In this document: positions 7,300 through 12,875 of the stretch, piece after piece
Layout: each line of letters starts with the position of its first letter
Position numbering within the stretch: position 1 is the first letter of the stretch
Origin: Udaeobacter sp046731855
Lineage (GTDB): Bacteria > Verrucomicrobiota > Verrucomicrobiia > Chthoniobacterales > UBA10450
NCBI GenBank assembly: GCA_046731855.1
Contig: JBKPLX010000012.1
Location: forward strand, 1-12,875
Direction of reading: 5' to 3'
DNA: 12,875 nucleotides
Translations under genes and position numbers: made by a program
The notes under the pieces: generated by a model
Databases searched by the model: none
Told to the model about the DNA's origin: nothing
The model's input: the letters and a program-made list of their open reading frames with translations, nothing else

Positions 7300-7992
7300 A
7301 TGGAACCCGCGTCTGGGAACACAGTGTTGATTATCGAGGATGAACGCGATGTAGTCGATCTTCTCGCGCTCAATTTGCGCAAAGCCGGTTTCACGACCTC
7401 GACGGCGTCCGACGGCGCTTCCGGACTCGAGAAAGCGCGCAGCGAAAAGCCAGCGTTGATTATTCTTGATCTCATGCTCCCGAGAATGCCCGGGCTGGAA
7501 GTTTGCAAAATTCTGAAAAGCGATCCGGGAACTCGCCAGGTCCCGATCATGATGCTCACGGCTAAGGCCGAGGAAGTCGACCGGATAGTCGGTTTGGAAT
7601 TTGGCGCAGACGATTACGTAACAAAGCCGTTTAGTCCTCGGGAAGTGGTGCTACGCATTCGAGCGATCATGCGTCGCGGAGAGGCAAAACACGACGATGA
7701 CCGATTGACAGCCGGCCCCATTACCATTGATCCGGCGCGCTATGAAGTTTCTGTTAACGGCAAGCGAATCAATCTCACCAGCCTTGAATTTAAACTTCTG
7801 CGCACGCTGATTCAGCGACGGGGTCGTGTGCAAGCGCGGGACCGTTTGCTTAACGACGTTTGGGGTTACGAAAGTGTCATTGACACGCGAACCGTGGATA
7901 CGCACGTCCGACGGTTGCGCAAGAAACTTGGCAAAGCCGCTGATGCAATTGAAAGCGTGCGTGGGTTCGGCTATCGAATGAAGGAAAAGTAA
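7300..7992 (+). CDS. phoB: Phosphate regulon response regulator PhoB (OmpR/PhoB family)
   Basis: A 230-residue two-domain transcription factor. The receiver domain (about 8-122) has the acidic pocket IIEDE (11-15), phosphoacceptor Asp57 in ILDLMLPRMPG, the switch residue Thr87 in MMLTAK, and Lys109 in DYVTKPFSP. The winged-helix DNA-binding domain (about 135-229) has LTSLEFKLLRTL, the recognition-helix region RTVDTHVRRLRKKLG, and the closing beta hairpin IESVRGFGYRM. Length and all key residues are normal for PhoB. When phosphorylated by PhoR it should bind Pho boxes and activate pstSCAB; a candidate box lies upstream of pstS at 9344. phoR follows after six bases, so the pair is co-transcribed. 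The identity rests on both sequence and the phoR-pst context; OmpR-family paralogues look similar in isolation. Confidence 0.95.
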   Translation: MEPASGNTVLIIEDERDVVDLLALNLRKAGFTTSTASDGASGLEKARSEKPALIILDLMLPRMPGLEVCKILKSDPGTRQVPIMMLTAKAEEVDRIVGLEFGADDYVTKPFSPREVVLRIRAIMRRGEAKHDDDRLTAGPITIDPARYEVSVNGKRINLTSLEFKLLRTLIQRRGRVQARDRLLNDVWGYESVIDTRTVDTHVRRLRKKLGKAADAIESVRGFGYRMKEK

Positions 7993-7998
7993 GGCCGG

Positions 7999-9276
7999 AT
8001 GTATTGGCTAATCCTCGGTGTGCTCTGCGCTTTGTTCGCGGTGACAGCGCTGCTTCTCTGGCAAAAATGGGCCGCGCCGTGGCCGCAAATCGAGCAGCTC
8101 GTTTCGCAAATAGCCCGGGGTGAAAGTCCATCGACATTTCTGATAAACGGTGGAGCAGACTCTCACCGCGTTGGCCTGGCGCTGGAGACTATTTTTGCGC
8201 GGCAGCAGGAATTCGAACGCCAGATCGCGGGCCGCGAATCCGACACGCAAACCATTCTCGGCGCAATGGAGGACGGCGTGCTCGTAGTTGATGCGCGCAG
8301 CCGCATTACGCTTATGAATTCGACTTTTCAAAGACTATTTGATCTGCGGGATCCGGCAGCGGGCGTTCCTTTGGTCGAGGCCGTCCGTCACGCCACGCTG
8401 GATCAACTGATTGCGGAAACGCTGAAGACAGGTGAGACAATGCGAACCGAGTTCAGCGTGGCGGATTCGCGAACGCACAGCGAGCGGCATATCGAAGTCA
8501 GCGCCGTTCCAATCAAAAAAGCTGAGAATGAAATGGCCGGTGCGGTGGTGCTTTTCCACGACATCACCGACTTGAAGCAGATGGACCAAATCCGGCGCGA
8601 GTTTGTGGCGAACGTTTCGCACGAACTCCGTACGCCGTTGTCGATTTTGCGCGGCTACATCGAGGTTCTGCTTGATGAGCCGGAGACGTCACGAGAGGAA
8701 CTTGCGCGGATCCTTTCGGTCATGGAGCGGCATTCCAAACGACTCCAGCGCCTGGTCGATGATCTGCTAAGTCTTGCCCAGCTGGAGTCGTCCCAGGCAA
8801 CACTGGAGCTCAGTGCCGTGCAAGTGGATGAATTGTTTAATAACCTCGTCCGCGATTGGAAGGAAAAACTCGCCGCTAAAAATCTGAAGGTGATTGTCGA
8901 TTTGACTCCGGAGGCGTTGACGCTTCACGCTGACGGAACGCGTCTAGAGGAAGTGCTATACAATCTGCTGGATAATGCGGTGAAATTTTCACCCGAGAAC
9001 GGACAGATTTATTTGCGAGCGACACGTCTCGGCTCCGACATGGTGCTAAGCGTCACTGACAACGGACTGGGGATCAGCAAAGAGCACTTGCCACGAATTT
9101 TCGAGCGCTTTTATCGCGCTGACAAGGCGCGCAGTCGCGAATTGGGAGGCACCGGCCTGGGGCTGGCGATTGTGAAACATATCGCACAGTTACACGGTGG
9201 ACGCGTCGAGGCTGAGAGCGAGCTGGGATGTGGTACCACAATTCGAGTCGTGCTGCCAGAGACGCCCCGCGGTTAG
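7999..9276 (+). CDS. phoR: Phosphate regulon sensor histidine kinase PhoR
   Basis: A 425-residue membrane-bound kinase. The ATG lies six bases after the phoB stop, with AAGG overlapping that stop as a ribosome site. One hydrophobic segment (about 3-21) anchors it, and no sizeable outer domain exists. A linker leads to a PAS domain (about 82-192: ILGAMEDGVLVVDARSRITLMN to VVLFHDITD). The dimerisation domain has the H-box FVANVSHELRTPLS with phosphorylated His208. The ATPase domain shows the N-box (NLLDNAVKFS, Asn326), G1 (DNGLGIS, Asp354), the F-box FERFYRAD and G2 (GGTGLGLAIV, from Gly383). Family knowledge: PhoR is thought to read phosphate supply through the Pst transporter and PhoU rather than by binding phosphate outside, which fits the lack of a periplasmic domain. 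Confidence 0.95.
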   Translation: MYWLILGVLCALFAVTALLLWQKWAAPWPQIEQLVSQIARGESPSTFLINGGADSHRVGLALETIFARQQEFERQIAGRESDTQTILGAMEDGVLVVDARSRITLMNSTFQRLFDLRDPAAGVPLVEAVRHATLDQLIAETLKTGETMRTEFSVADSRTHSERHIEVSAVPIKKAENEMAGAVVLFHDITDLKQMDQIRREFVANVSHELRTPLSILRGYIEVLLDEPETSREELARILSVMERHSKRLQRLVDDLLSLAQLESSQATLELSAVQVDELFNNLVRDWKEKLAAKNLKVIVDLTPEALTLHADGTRLEEVLYNLLDNAVKFSPENGQIYLRATRLGSDMVLSVTDNGLGISKEHLPRIFERFYRADKARSRELGGTGLGLAIVKHIAQLHGGRVEAESELGCGTTIRVVLPETPRG

Positions 9277-9286
9277 ATCCTTGAAG

Positions 9287-9320
9287 CGTTGAACCCAATT
9301 CAGCGTTCGCGGTTTCAACG
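9287..9320 (+). terminator. Weak hairpin after phoR, possible terminator or attenuator
   Basis: CGTTGAACC (9287-9295) can pair with GGTTTCAACG (9311-9320) to form seven outer base pairs, one bulged T and two more pairs, around a loop of about 15 bases. It begins ten bases after the phoR stop and is followed only by ATTTACG, not a real T-run. It may lower read-through from phoBR into pstS, but an intrinsic terminator is not well supported. Confidence 0.3.
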
Positions 9321-9343
9321 ATTTACGACTCAACCGGCGAAGC

Positions 9344-9361
9344 CTGTCACACAAAAGTAAC
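9344..9361 (+). promoter_or_regulatory. Candidate Pho box (PhoB operator) upstream of pstS
   Basis: CTGTCAC-ACAA-AAGTAAC has the Pho-box layout of two seven-base half sites separated by four bases. It matches about 13 of 18 positions of the enterobacterial consensus (CTGTCATAWAWCTGTCAY); the first half is near perfect and the second is weak (4 of 7). It ends 49 bases before the pstS ATG at 9411. A very AT-rich stretch right after it (9362-9373) could supply a -10 element. In the known system PhoB bound here replaces -35 recognition. Location between phoR and pstS strongly supports the call. Confidence 0.65.
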
Positions 9362-9410
9362 ATTAAAAATTTTGACGCTTCGGCGCGCGCTACGGCAGGC
9401 TGCCCAATCT

Positions 9411-10430
9411 ATGAAATGTCCCAAACTTGCTCACAAAATTCTAGCGACAGTGCTGTTAGCCGGAGTTACTGCGACTGCCTCGGCGCAGCTGATGATCAAC
9501 GGCGCAGGCGCAACTTTCCCGTATCCCATCTACTCAAAATGGTTCGACGAGTACGCTAAAGTCGATCCCTCGGTGCGGTTCAATTATCAATCCATTGGAT
9601 CAGGCGGAGGTCAAAAGCAGATCCTCGCGCAAACAGTCGATTTCGGTGCCTCGGATGGACCAATGACCGATGACAACTTGACCAAAGCGCCGGGGAAGAT
9701 TCTTCACATTCCCACGGTCGCGGGCGCAGTGGTGCTAACCTATAATTTGCCAGGAAATCCTGCGCTGAAACTCGACGCAGACACGATTGCCGGAATTTTT
9801 CTCGGCCAAATCAAGAAATGGAATGACCCCAAGCTGACAGCATTAAATCCCGGGACAAAATTGCCCGACCAAGAGATCGTAGTGGTACATCGGTCAGATG
9901 GCAGTGGAACCACATTTATTTTCACCGATTACCTCAGCAAAGTGAACGGCGAATGGAAGGAGAAAGTCGGCAATAATACTTCTGTTAATTGGCCGGCTGG
10001 GATCGGCGGCAAAGGAAACGAGGGTGTGTCGGGCCAGGTAAAGCAAACGCCAGGCGCGATCGGCTATGTGGAACTGATTTACGCGACACAGAACAAAATG
10101 CCCTACGCGGAGGTGAAAAATTCCGCAGGTCAATTCGTGAAACCGACGATCGATTCGGTGACCGCTGCGATCGCGACGGCCAATATTCCGGATGATTTTC
10201 GGTTCTCTATGACGAACGCGCCGGGAAAGGATGCGTATCCAATTTCCGGTGCGACGTGGCTGCTGGTTTACGAACAGCAAAAAGATGCGACGAAAGGAAA
10301 GAAATTGGTGGAGTTTCTCAAATGGGCGATGAAGGACGGCGAAAAGATGGCCAAAGACCTCGACTACGCCTCACTGCCGGAGAGCGTGCAACAGCGCGTT
10401 CTCAAACGAATCGACGAAATCAAGATGTAA
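9411..10430 (+). CDS. pstS: Phosphate ABC transporter substrate-binding protein PstS
   Basis: From the ATG at 9411 this is a 339-residue periplasmic phosphate-binding protein. An upstream TTG at 9372 would add 13 residues, but the ATG gives an ideal signal peptide: basic MKCPKLAHK, a hydrophobic core, and likely cleavage after ATASA (residue 25). There is no lipobox, so it should be soluble rather than a lipoprotein. The phosphate-binding loops are all present: INGAGATFPYPIY (29-41), SIGSGGGQ (61-68), FGASDGPM (78-85) with Asp82, and HRSDGSGTT (160-168). GAIGYVE (215-221) is also typical. Length is normal for the family. It lies behind a candidate Pho box and before pstC, so it should be strongly induced at low phosphate. 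The hairpin after its stop may raise PstS above the rest of the operon. Confidence 0.96.
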   Translation: MKCPKLAHKILATVLLAGVTATASAQLMINGAGATFPYPIYSKWFDEYAKVDPSVRFNYQSIGSGGGQKQILAQTVDFGASDGPMTDDNLTKAPGKILHIPTVAGAVVLTYNLPGNPALKLDADTIAGIFLGQIKKWNDPKLTALNPGTKLPDQEIVVVHRSDGSGTTFIFTDYLSKVNGEWKEKVGNNTSVNWPAGIGGKGNEGVSGQVKQTPGAIGYVELIYATQNKMPYAEVKNSAGQFVKPTIDSVTAAIATANIPDDFRFSMTNAPGKDAYPISGATWLLVYEQQKDATKGKKLVEFLKWAMKDGEKMAKDLDYASLPESVQQRVLKRIDEIKM

Positions 10431-10444
10431 CCAAGGGGTGTACC

Positions 10445-10462
10445 GCAGCGGCCTGCCGCTGC
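10445..10462 (+). repeat. GC-rich perfect hairpin between pstS and pstC
   Basis: The 18 bases GCAGCGGCCTGCCGCTGC form a seven- or eight-pair perfect stem around a tiny CCTG/CT loop, 14 bases after the pstS stop and 21 before the pstC ATG. No T-run follows, so it is not a classic terminator. In many pst operons a structure here protects the pstS end of the message or limits read-through, keeping the binding protein in excess. The motif could also be a copy of a dispersed intergenic (REP-like) repeat; one window cannot show that. Confidence 0.7.
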
Positions 10463-10483
10463 TAATCAAAGTATTAAGTTCTT

Positions 10484-11467
10484 ATGGCTGTAGCCGCATC
10501 GATAGCGGTGGAAGAGCGCTCTGTCCAAGCGCGCATGGCGTCTCCATCCCGCTTTGGGGATAAGGCATTCGAGTGGCTTACGCTCGCGATGGCACTGGCC
10601 GTGGTGGTGCTGATTATCCTGATTGGTTGGCAGCTCTGGATTGGGTCTTCGGTCGCTATCAAGAAATTCGGTTTTCATTTCCTCGCTACATCAACGTGGG
10701 ACCCGGTCGCGGAGCAATTCGGCGCGCTGCCCTTCATTTACGGAACGCTGGTTTCTTCGCTCATTGCATTGGTGATTGCGGTCCCCTTGAGCATCGCAAC
10801 GGCGGCGTACCTTACCGAGCTCGCGCCGCTTTGGATTCGCCAACCGCTCGTCTCTTTGATCGAAATGCTGGCGGCAATTCCGAGTGTCATCCTCGGACTC
10901 TGGGGCATTTTCGTAATGATTCCGTGGTTGCGCGATTATCCCTTCCCATGGCTCAAACGAGTCTTCGGTTGGACACCGTTTTTCAGCGGCCCGATCTACG
11001 GGCCCAGCATGCTCGCCGGCGGCATTATTATTGCCGTAATGATTCTGCCGATCATCACTTCGGTCTCGCGAGAGATTTTGCGCAGTGTACCGGATTTGCA
11101 ACGGGAGGCTGCCTACGGTCTCGGCGCAACCCGCTGGGAGGCGACTCGAATCGCGGTGCTCAGTTATGCCAAGAAAGGGTTGTTCGGCGCGGTGATTCTT
11201 GGTCTGGGACGCGCTCTTGGCGAAACGATGGCCGTAACGATGGTGATTGGCAATACACCGCAGATCGCAGCATCGCTTTTTAAGCCGGGATATACCCTGG
11301 CCAGCGTCCTCGCCAATGAATTCACCGAAGCGACGACGGATATGTATCTTCAGGCGTTGTTCGAAATTGGGCTCGTCCTTTTTGGAATAACCATTCTTGT
11401 GAATCTTCTCGCCCAATTGCTCTTGCGAACGATCGCCACCACATCGGCAACGCGCGCCGTGCAGTAG
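10484..11467 (+). CDS. pstC: Phosphate ABC transporter permease PstC
   Basis: A 327-residue inner-membrane permease with about six helices (first near 33-54). The EAA loop that docks on PstB is clear: REAAYGLGATRWEATRIAVLSYAKK starts at 207, followed by GAVILGLGRALGETMAVTMVIGNT (235-258), the PstC signature with its conserved RALGETMAV. IEMLAAIPSVILGLWGIFVM (126-145) is also characteristic. The loop DYPFPWLKRVFGWTPFFSG (151-169) is a longer insertion than in the E. coli protein. The start is uncertain: the ATG at 10484 lacks a good ribosome site and the ATG at 10535 (residue 18) would still leave a complete permease. pstA follows after five bases. PstC pairs with PstA to form the phosphate channel. 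Confidence 0.95.
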   Translation: MAVAASIAVEERSVQARMASPSRFGDKAFEWLTLAMALAVVVLIILIGWQLWIGSSVAIKKFGFHFLATSTWDPVAEQFGALPFIYGTLVSSLIALVIAVPLSIATAAYLTELAPLWIRQPLVSLIEMLAAIPSVILGLWGIFVMIPWLRDYPFPWLKRVFGWTPFFSGPIYGPSMLAGGIIIAVMILPIITSVSREILRSVPDLQREAAYGLGATRWEATRIAVLSYAKKGLFGAVILGLGRALGETMAVTMVIGNTPQIAASLFKPGYTLASVLANEFTEATTDMYLQALFEIGLVLFGITILVNLLAQLLLRTIATTSATRAVQ

Positions 11468-11472
11468 CCATT

Positions 11473-12333
11473 ATGGATACCAGACGATCAGACCACCATA
11501 CGTGGCGGAAATTCAAGAGCGCGCTGGCCTCGACAACTGCCTTCGTTTCGGCCGTTCTTGTGATCACGCCGCTGGGTCTGGTTTTTTTTCATCTTGTCGT
11601 CAACGGAGCCAGTTCGCTGAATTGGGACTTCTTCACCAAATTACCTGGGCCGGTCGGAGCCGTTGGCGGCGGCATGGTGAATGCAATCATCGGCTCGCTC
11701 GAATTGCTCGCTCTCGCCGGTGCGATCGGAATACCTGTCGGTGTGCTGGGTGGAGTCTATCTCGCGGAATACGGCTCGGCGCGGATTAATTCTGTTCTTC
11801 GTTTTCTTGCTGACGTGCTCAACGGCGTCCCGTCGATCACCTGGGGCGTCGTGGTTTATGGCTTGGTAGTTTTGCGCTTCAAAGGCTTCTCAGCCTACGC
11901 TGGGGGTCTCGCGTTGGGGCTGATCATGATTCCGCTGATTCTGCGGACCACAGAGGAAGTTATTCTTCTTGTGCCAAATGGATACCGCGAAGCTGCGCTC
12001 GCGCTTGGCGTTAGCCGTTGGAAAACGATCGTCCATATTGTGATGAAGACCGCGTCCAAGGGGATCATCACTGGGATTCTGCTGGCGCTCGCTCGTGTGG
12101 GCGGCGAAACAGCCCCGCTCCTTTTCACCGCTTTCGGAAATCGTTTTTGGAATCACAGCCTCAGCCAGCCCATCGCCGCGCTTCCCTTGCAGATTTTTAC
12201 CTATGCCATTTCTCCGTATGACGATTGGCATCGCCAGGCCTGGGCTGGCGCGCTGGTGCTCGTCACCGGTGTTTTTTGCGTTAATATATTGGTTAGAATT
12301 TTGACTCGAGGACATACGGCGTCGGTCGTTTAA
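11473..12333 (+). CDS. pstA: Phosphate ABC transporter permease PstA
   Basis: A 286-residue inner-membrane permease, the partner of PstC, starting five bases after the pstC stop. Six hydrophobic segments are visible, the first at about 19-42. The GGGMVNAIIGSLELLALA stretch (65-82) and PVGVLGGVYLAEYG (88-101) are typical PstA. The EAA loop REAALALGVSRWKTIVHIVM starts at 172 and leads into GILLALARVGGETAPLLFTAFGN (201-223), the PstA hallmark with ARVGGETAPLL. The helix around 119-130 reads VPSITWGVVVYG, a mild variant of the usual PSIVxGLFVY. Length is normal. pstB begins 12 bases after the stop, so the three genes form one transcript. Confidence 0.95.
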   Translation: MDTRRSDHHTWRKFKSALASTTAFVSAVLVITPLGLVFFHLVVNGASSLNWDFFTKLPGPVGAVGGGMVNAIIGSLELLALAGAIGIPVGVLGGVYLAEYGSARINSVLRFLADVLNGVPSITWGVVVYGLVVLRFKGFSAYAGGLALGLIMIPLILRTTEEVILLVPNGYREAALALGVSRWKTIVHIVMKTASKGIITGILLALARVGGETAPLLFTAFGNRFWNHSLSQPIAALPLQIFTYAISPYDDWHRQAWAGALVLVTGVFCVNILVRILTRGHTASVV

Positions 12334-12345
12334 AGGCTTTCGCAA

Positions 12346-12875
12346 ATGGAGAATCTAGTTATGGAAACACCCGAACGAACCGTTATGGAGCGTATGGAAC
12401 AGGGGACCGCACCCCCACCCGAAGCAGAGACTCCAGCGGCATGCACGTTTGAAGTGAAAAATCTCTCGATCTGGTATGGCGAGAAGCGCGCCATCGATAA
12501 TGTGACCCTTGACGTCGCTTCGAACGCCGTCACCGCCATCATTGGACCGAGCGGTTGCGGAAAATCGACTTTTCTCCGGGCTCTCAACCGCATGCACGAG
12601 CTGACGCCAAGGACGCGTATGGAAGGCACCGTCCTGCTGAATGGCGATGATCTCTATTCGAATATGATCGATCCGGCGATTGTTCGGCGTCGCGTCGGCA
12701 TGGTTTTTCAGAAATCGAATCCTTTCCCAACTATGACGATCGGCGAAAACGTCGTCATTGGCTTGCGCTTGAATGGAGTACGCAATCAGAAATTTCTCAA
12801 TGAACGTCTCGAAAAATCCCTGCGTATGTCTGCTTTGTGGGATGAGGTCAAAGACGATTTACATAAGCCAGGCAC
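12346..12875 (+). CDS. pstB: Phosphate ABC transporter ATP-binding protein PstB, 3' end cut by window edge
   Basis: The frame runs from ATG 12346 to the right edge (176 complete codons). It carries the nucleotide-binding domain: the aromatic A-loop region LSIWYGEKRAI, Walker A GPSGCGKST (67-75 from this start), the PstB-typical FLRALNRMHEL, and the Q-loop VGMVFQKSNPFP with Gln122 and the PMTI-like TMTIGENV. The ABC signature, Walker B and H-loop lie beyond the window. Two in-frame starts are credible: 12346, with AAAGG overlapping the pstA stop, and 12361, with GGAGA nine bases before it. Both give a 30-40 residue N-terminal extension, rich in Glu, Pro and Thr, before the conserved core. PstB supplies ATP energy to the PstC-PstA channel; phoU probably follows outside the window. 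Confidence 0.96.
   Translation, partial: MENLVMETPERTVMERMEQGTAPPPEAETPAACTFEVKNLSIWYGEKRAIDNVTLDVASNAVTAIIGPSGCGKSTFLRALNRMHELTPRTRMEGTVLLNGDDLYSNMIDPAIVRRRVGMVFQKSNPFPTMTIGENVVIGLRLNGVRNQKFLNERLEKSLRMSALWDEVKDDLHKPG

Noticed and set aside
10691..11416. Long minus-strand frame (241 codons) opposite pstC, and a 236-codon plus-strand frame in another phase.
   Set aside because: Both are shadows of pstC, whose permease motifs are unmistakable; their products are Arg-rich with no recognisable fold.
1..12875. Mobile element, CRISPR array, defence system, tRNA or rRNA.
   Set aside because: I found no transposase, integrase, spaced repeats, toxin-antitoxin pair, tRNA-like cloverleaf or rRNA segment on either strand; every sizeable gene belongs to phosphate uptake or envelope glycan families.

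Overview
The window looks like chromosomal DNA of a free-living, probably soil-dwelling Gram-negative bacterium. GC content is moderate, roughly mid-50s percent by eye. A Verrucomicrobiota or Acidobacteriota-type organism is my best guess, from the style of the glycan-enzyme families and the phoB-phoR-pstSCAB layout; this is inference and no marker gene is present to settle it. I see no mobile element, phage gene, CRISPR array, rRNA or tRNA.

Left half (1-6956, all minus strand): a glycan or cell-envelope cluster. Read in the direction of transcription, it begins with a possible 69-residue small ORF (7156-6947), which runs into a GSCFA-domain protein. Next come a membrane GT-C type glycosyltransferase with a soluble C-terminal domain, a membrane-anchored family 2 glycosyltransferase of the polyprenyl-phosphate-sugar synthase type, two SAM-dependent methyltransferases whose genes overlap, and a second GT-C type membrane protein that runs off the left edge. 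The logic is coherent: the family 2 enzyme could charge a lipid carrier with a sugar at the cytoplasmic face, the GT-C proteins could transfer that sugar outside, and the methyltransferases and GSCFA protein could modify the product. The substrate cannot be read from the sequence. Several gaps of about 115-245 bases suggest more than one transcript.

Right half (7300-12875, all plus strand): a classical phosphate-starvation module. phoB (response regulator) and phoR (sensor kinase) are six bases apart. A hairpin and a good Pho-box candidate follow, then pstS, pstC, pstA and the start of pstB, which is cut by the right edge. PhoR and PhoB would sense and respond to low phosphate, PhoB would bind the Pho box and switch on pstSCAB, and PstSCAB would import phosphate. 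A strong GC-rich hairpin between pstS and pstC may help keep the binding protein in excess over the transporter.

The two halves diverge from a region of about 340 bases (6957-7299). I found no convincing new defence or mobile system. The most rewarding parts to follow up are the GSCFA/GT-C/methyltransferase cluster, the small ORF at its head, and the regulatory sites around pstS.
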